Assembly (NCBI RefSeq): GCF_000385925.1
Contig: NC_021175.1
Span: 146,501 to 210,500 of the forward strand
Direction of reading: 5' to 3'
Length of the DNA: 64,000 bases
Source: Streptococcus cristatus AS 1.3089
GTDB lineage: Bacteria; Bacillota; Bacilli; Lactobacillales; Streptococcaceae
The stretch's first letter is position 1, and every line of letters begins with the position of its first letter. Shown piece after piece: positions 8,644-16,335 of this stretch. The position numbers were made by a program, and so were the translations under genes. Under the pieces are notes generated by a model that saw only the letters and a program-made list of their open reading frames with translations, was not told the DNA's origin and did not search any database.

Positions 8644-8651
8644 TCTCGAAA

Positions 8652-9716
8652 TCAGTAGCTGGTAATCGTGTCCACCGTTGAGCGATCCAGCTTTTTGACC
8701 AGCGCTTGCAGGAAGGCTTGGGCTTGCAGGAAATCGTCCATGGCATAGAGAGTTTGGTGGGAATGAATGTAGCGGGCGCAGACACCGATTGTGGTAGATG
8801 GCACACCGCCGCTTTGGAGATGGGCAGCGCCAGCATCGGTTCCCCCTTTTCCGCAGTAATATTGATACTTGATGCCAGCTTCTTCTGCGGTTGTTAGGAG
8901 GAAGTCCTTCATAGCTGGCAGCATGAGATGACCGGGATCAAAGAAACGAATCAGCGTTCCATCACCGATGGCTCCTTGGCCGCCATAGATGTCACCTGCT
9001 GGGGAGCAGTCTACAGCTAGGAAGACCTCAGGGGCAAATTTTGTCGTAGAAGCATAGGCACCACGCAGGCCAACTTCTTCTTGAACATTGGCACCGACAT
9101 AGAGTTGGTTACCTAGTTCTTGACCAGACAAGGTTTGAGCCAATTCACCGACCATAAGGACGCCGTAGCGGTTGTCCCAAGCTTTAGAGATGACATTTTT
9201 ACCGTTAGCTGTGAGAATTGCAGAGCTGTCTGGCACGATCGTGTCTCCTGGACGGATGCCGTAGCTTTCGGCTTCTGCCTTATCCGCAAAGCCACCGTCA
9301 AAGACAATATCAGCAATTTGTGGCATGACTGGTCCGCCAGCACCGCGTGTCAGATGAGGAGGAACAGAGCCTGAGATGACAGGAATTTCCCGGCCTTCAC
9401 GGGTAAAGAGTTTAAAGCGTTGGCTGCTCACGACCAATGGATTCCAGCCACCGATTTCCACCACGCGGAAAGTCCCGTCAGGCTTGATCTCGCTGACCAT
9501 GAAGCCAACCTCGTCCATGTGGGCCGCAACCAGAACTCGGGGAGCATTTTCAGCTTGAGAATGCCGAACCCCAAAGATGCCGCCTAGACCGTCGGTAACG
9601 ACCTCATCAACGTGAGGAGTGAGTTTTTCTCGCAGATAGCTGCGGACAGGTGCCTCGTGACCAGAGATTGCTGAAAGCTCGGTCACTTCCTTGATTTTTG
9701 AAAATAAGTCAGACAT
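8652..9716 (-). CDS. pepA: Glutamyl aminopeptidase, M42 family
   Basis: A 354-residue cytosolic metallopeptidase of the M42 family that removes N-terminal acidic residues from peptides. Metal-binding and catalytic motifs are visible: AAHMDEVGFM near residue 65, the DNR stretch in KAWDNRYG near 182, QEEVGLRG near 213, AVDCSP near 236 and the final His in YIHSHQ near 320. Length and motifs agree with PepA of lactic acid bacteria and pneumococcus. It is monocistronic, with a terminator behind it. Confidence 0.92.
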   Translation of the reverse strand: MSDLFSKIKEVTELSAISGHEAPVRSYLREKLTPHVDEVVTDGLGGIFGVRHSQAENAPRVLVAAHMDEVGFMVSEIKPDGTFRVVEIGGWNPLVVSSQRFKLFTREGREIPVISGSVPPHLTRGAGGPVMPQIADIVFDGGFADKAEAESYGIRPGDTIVPDSSAILTANGKNVISKAWDNRYGVLMVGELAQTLSGQELGNQLYVGANVQEEVGLRGAYASTTKFAPEVFLAVDCSPAGDIYGGQGAIGDGTLIRFFDPGHLMLPAMKDFLLTTAEEAGIKYQYYCGKGGTDAGAAHLQSGGVPSTTIGVCARYIHSHQTLYAMDDFLQAQAFLQALVKKLDRSTVDTITSY

Positions 9717-9805
9717 AAATTTACCTTCTTTCTGCCTCTATTTTATCACTTTTTAGAGGGAATAACAGGATGAACTAGAAGAAGCTGAGAAATATGCAAT
9801 ATTGT

Positions 9806-9841
9806 TTGTCGCCTCTGCGCTTTTGTGTTAAAATATTCTAC
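9806..9841 (+). promoter_or_regulatory. Promoter placing the start at the DUF4651 ATG
   Basis: TTGTCG (9806-9811), 17 bases, then TGTTAAAAT, an extended -10 ending at 9834. The ATG at 9842 follows after seven bases, and no ribosome binding site exists between them. Confidence 0.55.
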
Positions 9842-10126
9842 ATGAAAGCTAAAAAAATCATTTTAACCACAACAGCTCTTTTGGGAGCAGGAGCCGTGGC
9901 ATTTGGAGCTGCCAAGCTTGTGCAGGAGCAAAAAAGACTGCGCAATAGAGAAGAAATTGTTCAAATCGTGCGGGAATTTTTTTCCAGCCGAGGACCGATT
10001 GCAACGGTTTATGTGGAACTTTATGAATCAACTGACAGTCGTACAGTTGGAGGGGTTGTCCTAGAAGATGACCGTCATTTCACCTTCGTCTATGAAAATG
10101 GTCAGTTGACCTACGAGGAAGAGTGA
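9842..10126 (+). CDS. DUF4651 family membrane-anchored protein
   Basis: A 94-residue protein with an N-terminal hydrophobic helix (about 5-22) and a soluble domain ending in an acidic tail. It matches the streptococcal DUF4651 type in layout and in its invariant neighbours, a thioredoxin-like gene and ytpR. The frame is open further upstream, but the first methionines there are not preceded by a binding site; MKAKKII is the natural start. There is no Shine-Dalgarno sequence before it, and the promoter sits so close that the mRNA may be leaderless. The function is unknown. Confidence 0.78.
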   Translation: MKAKKIILTTTALLGAGAVAFGAAKLVQEQKRLRNREEIVQIVREFFSSRGPIATVYVELYESTDSRTVGGVVLEDDRHFTFVYENGQLTYEEE

Positions 10127-10440
10127 TGATTCAGCCACAAAGCATGGAGGAGCTGGCTTCTTATGTAGAGCATAAGGGGAAGACTGTCTTCTTTTTCACA
10201 GCAGACTGGTGTGGAGACTGTCGCTTTATCAAGCCTTTTCTGCCAGAGATAGAAGCTGAAAATCCTGATTTTACCTTTGTCGAGGTGGATCGGGATCAGT
10301 ATATGCCTGTCGCCCAAAAATGGGATGTTTATGGGATACCTAGTCTGGTTGTTGTGGAAGATGGCCGAGAGATTGGTCGCTATGTCAATCGTGACCGCAA
10401 GACCAAGAGTCAAATCAATGATTTTTTAGCGAGTTTATAA
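10126..10440 (+). CDS. Thioredoxin family protein
   Basis: A 104-residue thioredoxin-fold protein with the redox motif WCGDC near residue 27 and the cis-proline segment YGIPSLVV near 69. The ATG overlaps the preceding stop by one base (TGATG), and GAGGAAGAG lies upstream. No signal peptide is seen, so it acts in the cytoplasm as a disulfide reductase. The CGDC motif differs from the CGPC of housekeeping thioredoxin. The partner is not evident; the constant company of ytpR and the DUF4651 gene suggests a shared but unknown role. Confidence 0.9.
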   Translation: MIQPQSMEELASYVEHKGKTVFFFTADWCGDCRFIKPFLPEIEAENPDFTFVEVDRDQYMPVAQKWDVYGIPSLVVVEDGREIGRYVNRDRKTKSQINDFLASL

Positions 10441-10470
10441 GAAGATTTAAAAGTATTTTTGGAGGAAGAA

Positions 10471-11097
10471 ATGATTTTTACATACAACAAAGAGCATGTC
10501 GGAGATGTTCTCATGGTCATCGCTGCCGATAATCAGGGAGCTAAACTAAGCGCTGAGCGCAAAGGAAATGTAGCGCGTGTTTACCGTGAAGATAATGGAC
10601 AGACAGTAGCTTGGAACATTTTTGAACTGTCAAATCTTTTTGAAATTGTAGAGCGCGGACAAGTTCAGCTGACGGATGAGCAAGTTGCGACTCTCAACCA
10701 AGAATTGACCAAAGAAGGCTTCGCAGCTGAGCTAGTTAAGGACCCAGAGCCTAAGTTTGTTGTGGGGGAAATCCTTGAGATGGTAGCCCACCCTGACAGT
10801 GACCACCTCAACATTTGTCAGGTGCAGGTGGCAGCCGACAAGACAGTTCAAATCGTGGCTGGTGCTCCGAATGCTCGTGTCGGCCTCAAGACCATCGTGG
10901 CTTTGCCTGGTGCTATGATGCCGAAGGGTAATCTCATCTTTCCAGGAGAACTCCGTGGCGAAAAGAGTTTTGGCATGATGTGCAGCCCACGGGAGCTTCA
11001 GTTGCCAAATGCGCCGCAAAAACGTGGCATCATTGAATTGGCGGATAGTGAAACGGTCGGAACGGCCTTTGATCCAGCTAAACACTGGCAGTCTTAA
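10471..11097 (+). CDS. ytpR: YtpR-type tRNA-binding domain protein
   Basis: A 208-residue protein with an N-terminal DUF4479 region (about 1-90) and a C-terminal OB-fold tRNA-binding domain like that at the start of PheT and the end of MetG. The domain shows VGEILEMVAHPDSDHLNICQ and the typical end FGMMCSPRELQL. The ATG at 10471 has GGAGGA five bases upstream; a TTG just before it is part of that site. It probably binds RNA, but its physiological role in Firmicutes is not known to me. A terminator follows. Confidence 0.9.
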   Translation: MIFTYNKEHVGDVLMVIAADNQGAKLSAERKGNVARVYREDNGQTVAWNIFELSNLFEIVERGQVQLTDEQVATLNQELTKEGFAAELVKDPEPKFVVGEILEMVAHPDSDHLNICQVQVAADKTVQIVAGAPNARVGLKTIVALPGAMMPKGNLIFPGELRGEKSFGMMCSPRELQLPNAPQKRGIIELADSETVGTAFDPAKHWQS

Positions 11098-11115
11098 AAA
11101 TTGGTATAGAAAAGG

Positions 11116-11140
11116 AAATCGTGATTTTCACGATTTTTTT
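11116..11140 (+). terminator. Terminator after ytpR
   Basis: AAATCGTGA (11116-11124) pairs perfectly with TCACGATTT (11128-11136) around a three-base loop and is followed by a T tract. Confidence 0.85.
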
Positions 11141-11149
11141 GTCTTTTCT

Positions 11150-11157
11150 CGCGAATA
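11150..11157 (+). promoter_or_regulatory. Candidate ComX (cin) box of ssbB
   Basis: CGCGAATA matches the streptococcal cin-box TACGAATA at six of eight positions, including the whole CGAATA core. It is preceded by a T-rich stretch and lies 20 bases before the ssbB start, the usual place. No sigma-A promoter is evident there. Confidence 0.6.
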
Positions 11158-11177
11158 AATAGATAGGAGGAAAGAAT

Positions 11178-11573
11178 ATGTATAATAAAGTTATCATCAT
11201 TGGCCGGTTGACGGCTACACCAGAGTTACACAAGACAGCAAATGACAAGTCGGTTGCGCGTGCGACAGTGGCTGTGAATCGCCGCTACAAGAGTCAAAAT
11301 GGAGAGCGTGAAGCGGATTTTATCAACCTTGTCGTTTGGGGACGCTTGGCTGAAACCTTGGCAAGTTACGCTAGTAAGGGGAGTCTGATTTCTCTGGATG
11401 GAGAATTGCGGAGCCGTCGCTATGAAAAGGATGGAACCACTCATTATGTGACAGAAGTTCTTTGCAGTGGTTTTCAGCTTTTAGAAAGCCGAGCCCAGAG
11501 AGCACTCCGTGAGAATAATACTGGAGCAGACCTAGCAGATTTGGTACTGGAAGAAGAGGAACTTCCTTTTTAA
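11178..11573 (+). CDS. ssbB: Competence-type single-stranded DNA-binding protein
   Basis: A 131-residue SSB with one OB fold (residues 1 to about 105) and the acidic C-terminal tip EEEELPF used for protein contacts. The short length, lacking the long glycine/glutamine linker of the replicative SsbA, and the close likeness to pneumococcal SsbB mark it as the paralogue that protects incoming DNA during transformation. TAGGAGG lies upstream. The cin-like box supports induction by ComX during competence. Confidence 0.92.
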   Translation: MYNKVIIIGRLTATPELHKTANDKSVARATVAVNRRYKSQNGEREADFINLVVWGRLAETLASYASKGSLISLDGELRSRRYEKDGTTHYVTEVLCSGFQLLESRAQRALRENNTGADLADLVLEEEELPF

Positions 11574-11652
11574 AAGTGATTTTTCTGGTCTCGAGTGTTC
11601 ATAATAAAAGAGAAAGTAACAAATAAAGAATTAGGTAAATAGGCTACTACAG

Positions 11653-11692
11653 CAACTAGCGATTCTTCTCAGAGGAACGCTAGTTGTTTCTA
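11653..11692 (+). terminator. Terminator after ssbB
   Basis: CAACTAGCG (11653-11661) pairs with CGCTAGTTG (11678-11686), with TTTC and TTTT behind. The rest of 11574-11752 is AT-rich and shows no gene. Confidence 0.7.
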
Positions 11693-11752
11693 ATTTTGAA
11701 GATTGAAGCATTATCATTATACATACGGAAAGTAAATTTGATTAGGAAAAAC

Positions 11753-11781
11753 TTGACAATTATTAATAAAAGAAGTAAAAT
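11753..11781 (+). promoter_or_regulatory. esxA promoter
   Basis: TTGACA at 11753-11758, a 17-base spacer and TAAAAT at 11776-11781, about 50 bases before the esxA start. This is the clearest promoter of the type VII locus. Confidence 0.8.
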
Positions 11782-11833
11782 ACCCTTGTACACTGTTCTA
11801 TTAGGAACAAAAAATGTAAAAAGGAGTCCAATT

Positions 11834-12130
11834 ATGGCAGAAATTTCATTATCCCCAGAAGAACTCACCTCGCAAGCTTCGGTTTATTCTAATGCTCGCG
11901 ATCAAATTGAAGCAGCTATTCAAGCAGTAAATAGTGCTAATGGTGAAATGCAAGCACACTGGCAAGGTAGTGCCTTTAATTCTTATCTTGAGCAATATCA
12001 ACAATTGCACGGAGATGTGGTTAAGTTCCAAGAGTTGTTGACTTCTATTAATCAACAATTGGTTAGTTATGCAAACACTGTATCAGAACGTGATACAGCG
12101 GATGCAAATAGTTTTGGTTTCAAAGGATAA
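11834..12130 (+). CDS. esxA: WXG100 protein EsxA
   Basis: A 98-residue helical-hairpin protein, the small secreted substrate and co-factor of type VIIb secretion. The WXG motif is W43-Q44-G45 between two helices, and a secretion-signal-like YxxxxSERD segment lies near residue 78. AAAAAGGAG precedes the ATG at 11834; an open frame extends further 5' only through the untranslated leader. It has its own strong promoter and a hairpin behind it, which would allow more EsxA than downstream products. It heads the whole type VII locus. Confidence 0.95.
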   Translation: MAEISLSPEELTSQASVYSNARDQIEAAIQAVNSANGEMQAHWQGSAFNSYLEQYQQLHGDVVKFQELLTSINQQLVSYANTVSERDTADANSFGFKG

Positions 12131-12145
12131 GGGCGCTCTGAAATG

Positions 12146-12180
12146 GAGGGATAGGATTGCTTCCTACCCCTCTTTTATTT
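12146..12180 (+). terminator. Partial terminator after esxA
   Basis: GAGGGATAGGA (12146-12156) pairs at ten of eleven positions with TCCTACCCCTC (12162-12172) and is followed by TTTTATTTTA. It probably lowers read-through into the LXG genes. Confidence 0.75.
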
Positions 12181-12209
12181 TAGTCAAAAGTAAATAGAGG
12201 AGAATGAAC

Positions 12210-12629
12210 ATGTCAGATGCATCTTATTACCAAGAACTAGCTAATCAGGAATCTCAAAATTACAACAATACAATTTCTCAAAAAGTAGCCGTAGATAAAA
12301 AGATTGATAGGCTAGAGAAAGCCAAAACATCCTTGTCAACACAGATAAATAATTTTCAAACAGGTATTATAGATGCTTTAGAGAAAGTTAAAGTAGAAGA
12401 TGAATCCCAGTTTAAAGGGGATCGGAAAACTAAGTACGTAGAAAAGTATGATTCTGCTAATACTGCTGCTACAACCAATAAAGCAAGCCATGAAGCAAAT
12501 TTAGATAGTATAAATACTGAAATTGCTAATCTTCAAGCTGAATCGGATCGTTTAGCAATAGATGTAAAAACGGCTTATGAAAATATGAATTATTATCAGT
12601 CTATGGCAAATTCAGCTAGTTCAGAATAG
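12210..12629 (+). CDS. LXG-associated helical protein, DUF5082-like
   Basis: A 139-residue, strongly helical, cysteine-free protein with coiled-coil character throughout (heptad-like runs around 20-60 and 95-125). This size and position before an LXG toxin fit the LXG-associated alpha-helical partner proteins that bind the toxin's N-terminus for export, such as B. subtilis YwqH-type DUF5082 proteins. I prefer the ATG at 12210, because the GGAG at 12199-12202 is then seven bases away; an ATG two codons upstream would be too close. The exact family name is inferred from layout rather than from a distinctive motif. Confidence 0.7.
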   Translation: MSDASYYQELANQESQNYNNTISQKVAVDKKIDRLEKAKTSLSTQINNFQTGIIDALEKVKVEDESQFKGDRKTKYVEKYDSANTAATTNKASHEANLDSINTEIANLQAESDRLAIDVKTAYENMNYYQSMANSASSE

Positions 12630-12644
12630 AGGATGGGAAGATAA

Positions 12645-12908
12645 ATGGCAAATACAGGAACGGATTATGGAGTTTGGACAGGACTTACTTCTACAGTCAG
12701 TACAAGCATCTCTGGCATTTCAGATATGGCAGAGTTAACTTTTTCAGCAACGACAATGGCACCTTTTACATCCTTTAATAATGATATTAAGTCATTTAAT
12801 ACAGCAATTAGCAGTCTCAAGACTTTCACGACAACCGATGTAACGCGTATGAATCAGGCAGCTGAGAACAAGGTGACGGATGACCGAAATCAGGCGAATG
12901 CCAAATAA
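12645..12908 (+). CDS. Small T7SS effector-partner, TIGR04197/DUF3130-like
   Basis: An 87-residue protein ending in a charged helix (MNQAAENKVTDDRNQANAK). Size, composition and place between a coiled-coil protein and an LXG gene match the SACOL2603/TIGR04197 type of WXG100-like partner, which helps load LXG toxins onto the EssC ATPase. A GGGAAG stretch lies before the ATG. It lacks a clear WXG motif. It probably works with the product of 12210-12629 for the LXG toxin at 13587. Confidence 0.65.
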   Translation: MANTGTDYGVWTGLTSTVSTSISGISDMAELTFSATTMAPFTSFNNDIKSFNTAISSLKTFTTTDVTRMNQAAENKVTDDRNQANAK

Positions 12909-12931
12909 AGTGTTAGAAAGGAGCTATATAA

Positions 12932-13153
12932 ATGAATGAAATAAGTGCTTTATACAAAACTTCTTTAGCTCGAGTGGGAGTAGAAGAGGATAAAGGATCT
13001 ATCTTGGAGCAAGTTGGTCATTCCTTGGTCAGTCAAGGTGATGCTTTCCGTAGACTTCAGTTGGTGCTTCTCAAGAACGAGTCTTTTTATAGTTACAATA
13101 GTCTGCTTGGTACATCTGTGACGATGAAGCTTGATTGGGAAAAGAGGAAGTGA
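12932..13153 (+). CDS. Unknown 73-residue protein of LXG operon
   Basis: The frame opens with ATG behind a good AAAGGAG and ends overlapping the next gene. The product is mixed polar and hydrophobic with no signal peptide or membrane segment; its C-terminal end reads TSVTMKLDWEKRK. Its place between the helical partner proteins and a DUF4176-like protein suggests a further chaperone or adaptor for the LXG toxin. I do not recognise the family. Confidence 0.6.
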   Translation: MNEISALYKTSLARVGVEEDKGSILEQVGHSLVSQGDAFRRLQLVLLKNESFYSYNSLLGTSVTMKLDWEKRK

Positions 13154-13590
13154 CTCTAACTTACTTAGATTCAGAGCTCATTTTGTCAATGGAAGACTTT
13201 CGGATTTGGCTAGCCTACACCGATTTACTCTTGTCTCCCATTCTTCCTTTAGGTACCTTGGTAGAGTTAGATCGCGAGTTGCTTCCAGAAGAGCTGGTGT
13301 CTGAGATGGAGAAAGCTAAAGTCCCTTTTATGGCGATGATTATGGGACGCAGACTGCTTTCTGATCCAGATGATCGGGAATATATTGATTATCTAGCCAG
13401 CATCTATCCCTATGGTCTAAGGTTAGATGTAGATCCTTTGTTTATACCGAGTTATTTGATTTCACGGGTTATTCAAGAGGGTTATAGTGATAGTCTAGAT
13501 CAAACCTATGTGGACCAGCAGTATCGTAGAGATTACTTTCAGCATAATATCCTTTCTATGACCCATAGTATCGAAGGAGGAGATAGATGA
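13135..13590 (+). CDS. Divergent DUF4176-like protein
   Basis: A protein of up to 151 residues. Comparison inside this window shows it is a distant relative of the DUF4176 proteins at 15923 and 22772: LPLGTLVELD matches LPLGSVVTLKN, DYLASIYPYGL matches DYGSVVIPNGM, and LFIPSYLISRVIQEGY matches LFFFNRENVKEVLFEGY. An insertion after the first motif sets it apart. The start is uncertain: TTG at 13135 gives the longest form, but GTG at 13150 overlaps the preceding stop as GTGA. It ends four bases into the LXG gene. DUF4176 genes are regular members of type VII loci; their role is unknown. Confidence 0.65.
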   Translation: MGKEEVTLTYLDSELILSMEDFRIWLAYTDLLLSPILPLGTLVELDRELLPEELVSEMEKAKVPFMAMIMGRRLLSDPDDREYIDYLASIYPYGLRLDVDPLFIPSYLISRVIQEGYSDSLDQTYVDQQYRRDYFQHNILSMTHSIEGGDR

Positions 13591-14980
13591 AAATCGATAT
13601 GAAAGAGGTTTATGAACAAAAGACAGCCTTGTCTAATTCAAAAACCTCGATTGATGCTCAGCTCAAGACAGCTAAGACCTCTTTTGTGAATTTGGTACAT
13701 TCAGAAAGCCTCAAAGGAGATGTTAAGGAAGCAATCAATGCAAAAATCACTAATCACCAAGTCCCGCTATTGACAAATTTCACGAATGCCTTAGCGGTTC
13801 TCTTAGCTCAGTACGAGAAGACAATTAAGCAATTTCAATCAACGGTATCAGAGAATGCGGTGGATGCGATTATTGATACGGAATATCTGCAGGGGCTTTT
13901 GGATGGCTTTTCTGGTTTGTCTATGAACATTAGTGTTGTGAATCGCGAGACAGAAAAGATTTATAGCTCTATCTCTGACATTATCAGTCTGACGAATCCA
14001 GATGCTAGTACGATAACGACCCCTTTGTCAGAAGGTAAAAAGATCTTAACAGATACCAAGACGAATATGGCTAGCTTCAATGGTTGGAAGCGAGGAGATG
14101 AGTATAGCAAGGTACTGCAAGTCCAAACAAGTGCTTTGAAAGGATTGGAGGCAGCAGGCAAGAGTTCCTTTACGTCGAAAGAAGCAAAAGCGTTTTATAA
14201 TAACAATGAATTTTGGGTGGGGTAGAGGAAGTTACTAGTGCTGTGTCAAGTTCGACACCTTTAATGTTGTTAAACTTTATTGCAGAAGAGATAAACTCTA
14301 TTGCGCAATCTTTAGGAATAGAAGGCCTTAAAGCAGCTTCAACTAAGAGTGGCGCGATAGCAAATGCATTAATTAGAAAAATGACGGGTCGTAAACTACT
14401 TCAATACGGTGTTAGAGGAGCTGGTTTTGTTATGATTAATTCTAGCACTCGGACTGGGACTCGAGCTCTTGCAAGAGCAGCTAAATCTCTTGCAAGAGGA
14501 GAAAAGATTGCTAGTATGGCTACCAAATTTGGTAAATTCATAGGTGGCCATGTAGACGATGTTCGCTTTGTAAAAGATTCTCTAGGGAATATGAATTGGA
14601 AATTAGCTGGGCAAGATATTATGAAAAATGCGAAGTCAGCATTTTCTCAAAAGGGATTAGGAGCGGCGAAAAATGTAGGCGCTATTAGCACAGTATTGGC
14701 GTTGAAAGATGGTTTGGATACATTCCAACAGAATCGTGGGAAATATGGGGATGCTCATGCATTAGCAGACGGAGTCGCCCATGCGGCAGGTACCTTTAGT
14801 GGAGCAGTAGTCGGAGCTCAGGCTGGAGCAATTATAGGGTCCTTTATTCCAATCCCTGTAGTAGGAACGGTACTAGGAACAGTAGCAGGAACGATTATCG
14901 GAGATGCTGTCGGAAAAGGGCTCAATCATGTATGGGATAAGTTTTCACATGGAGAGTGGAAGCTACCCAAGCTGTGGTGA
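13587..14980 (+). pseudogene. LXG toxin 1, glycine-zipper type, frameshifted
   Basis: An LXG toxin with an intact N-terminal export domain (MKIDMKEVYEQKTAL to about residue 210) and a separate toxin part, which would total about 464 residues. The frame breaks at 14211-14214, where TTTT stands in place of the TTTTT found at the same site in cassette 3 (21324-21328). Reading through the change gives one continuous protein. The C-terminal end has a glycine-rich hydrophobic hairpin (GAVVGAQAGAIIGSF, PVVGTVLGTVAG), like the glycine zipper of the membrane-attacking toxin TelE. The next gene is the likely immunity protein. It may be a genuine pseudogene, a slippage variant or a sequencing error. Confidence 0.8.
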
Positions 14981-15014
14981 CGGGAATAGGATAAGTATTA
15001 GAAAGAAGAAATAT

Positions 15015-15761
15015 ATGTTTTTTAGAAGACGTCGTTTTTATTTGAATCAATATTACGACAAAGCTATTTATTATGATCGTAAGACCCATGAAGTTTTAGA
15101 AGCTCCAAAGAGTAAACTATTAGATACAGAGAAATCGAGCAGGATGAATCGGCATATTCCTCTATTAGTTGTTCTCTTTATAGCTAGCGGAAGTGGCATT
15201 TCTTCCTTCTTTAGTCTATTTTTACAAGGAACTTATAGTATGACAACTTTTTGGAGTGTTATTCTTATCTGGATAGCAGAATTTGCTTTTATTACTCTCC
15301 TTGTAGAACGAGCCTTGTATAGAAATGTCAATAAAGCTCAAGTGACTACCCAAACGGTTTGTCTGACTACTATGATTTATCCCGATGACGAAAATCAAGA
15401 CGAAGAGGAAAAGACGGAAAAAGGTTTTAGTAAAGGTGCTTTTTTATATTTTAATGCACTCTTATTTACTATTCCTGCAGTAGGTTTCTACTATGTCTAT
15501 GATTTTATTTCCCGCTTTAAAGACTTGTTGGGGCAACCGATTGGAGGAGAGATTTTTAAGATTGTTTTTGCAGGTCTTTTGTTGGGAGTTGCTTTTGTTG
15601 GGTTCAATCAAAATAATTTCGTTAGAATCTTGAAATTGTCACAACGGTTTGAAGAGGGAAAAATTAGTGTGATATGTAGAGCTGATGACGATCCAGATGT
15701 CTATCTAGAAGTGAGTGTTGGACCAGATGGAGCTATTTTGACAAAAGAATTACATAAGTAA
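15015..15761 (+). CDS. Probable immunity membrane protein 1
   Basis: A 248-residue protein with an arginine-rich start (MFFRRRRFYLNQYYDK), a soluble N-terminal stretch and about four membrane segments (near 48-65, 74-95, 140-160 and 180-197), ending in a soluble tail. I chose ATG 15015 behind GAAAGAAG; the open frame upstream is toxin sequence. It is a paralogue of the protein at 22114-22770, which likewise follows a glycine-zipper LXG toxin. A membrane protein placed right after a predicted pore-forming toxin is the expected form of immunity. The pairing is inference from position. Confidence 0.72.
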   Translation: MFFRRRRFYLNQYYDKAIYYDRKTHEVLEAPKSKLLDTEKSSRMNRHIPLLVVLFIASGSGISSFFSLFLQGTYSMTTFWSVILIWIAEFAFITLLVERALYRNVNKAQVTTQTVCLTTMIYPDDENQDEEEKTEKGFSKGAFLYFNALLFTIPAVGFYYVYDFISRFKDLLGQPIGGEIFKIVFAGLLLGVAFVGFNQNNFVRILKLSQRFEEGKISVICRADDDPDVYLEVSVGPDGAILTKELHK

Positions 15762-15922
15762 AAAAGGAAGTTTTGAGATGCTTTAAGCTATTTTAAAATA
15801 TGGAGATTAATGTTTGTTTTAAAGTCAAGAGATGCAATAGTGACTTTTTGACTTCTAGTGAATATTGTTAAACTTTATTGCGCTAAGCAATGTAGAAAAA
15901 TTGGAAAAACAAGGAGAATAAA
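15762..15922 (+). other. Intergenic scar with toxin-derived fragment
   Basis: No gene is seen. The 17-base word TTGTTAAACTTTATTGC at 15865-15881 is identical to 14267-14283, which lies just inside the variable part of LXG toxin 1. This looks like the residue of an earlier toxin cassette. Confidence 0.4.
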
Positions 15923-16237
15923 ATGACAGATAAAATTTTACCTTTGGGTTCAGTTGTAACCCTCAAAAATGGTGACGGTACTGAAGTGATGATTGTATCA
16001 CGTGCTAGTGTGATTGGAGTGGATGATGGGAAAGGTGGAGCTAAAAGCGTCTATTTTGACTATGGTTCAGTTGTGATTCCAAATGGTATGCAGACACCAG
16101 ATAATCTGTTCTTTTTCAATAGAGAAAATGTCAAAGAAGTTTTATTCGAGGGATACAGAAACGAAGATGAGAAGGCTTTTGAAGAGCATTACGATACTTG
16201 GATGAAGTCAGCAGAAGTTCCAAAAGGATCTATTTAA
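15923..16237 (+). CDS. DUF4176 family protein
   Basis: A 104-residue protein of the DUF4176 family, recognisable from LPLGSVVTLKNG, the middle MIVSRASV, DYGSVVIPNGM and FFFNRENVKEVLFEGY. AAGGAG lies seven bases before the ATG. No signal peptide or membrane segment is present. It closes the first toxin cassette and is nearly identical over its C-terminal 70 residues to the damaged copy at 22772-23085. Such genes accompany LXG and Esx loci; no function is established that I know of. Confidence 0.85.
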   Translation: MTDKILPLGSVVTLKNGDGTEVMIVSRASVIGVDDGKGGAKSVYFDYGSVVIPNGMQTPDNLFFFNRENVKEVLFEGYRNEDEKAFEEHYDTWMKSAEVPKGSI

Positions 16238-16256
16238 ATAATGATATGAGAAGAAT

Positions 16257-16280
16257 CGCTATATTATAGCGTATTTTTTT
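16257..16280 (+). terminator. Terminator of cassette 1
   Basis: CGCTAT pairs with ATAGCG across a short loop and is followed by TATTTTTTT. Confidence 0.7.
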
Positions 16281-16301
16281 AGTTATCGGTTTCTAGATTC
16301 A

Positions 16302-16310
16302 TGGTATAAT
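16302..16310 (+). promoter_or_regulatory. Extended -10 before LXG cassette 2
   Basis: TGGTATAAT is a good extended -10, 26 bases before the 5' end of the damaged LXG gene 2. No clear -35. Confidence 0.4.
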
Positions 16311-16335
16311 TAAGAGTGGATAGCTTTGTTTTTCT

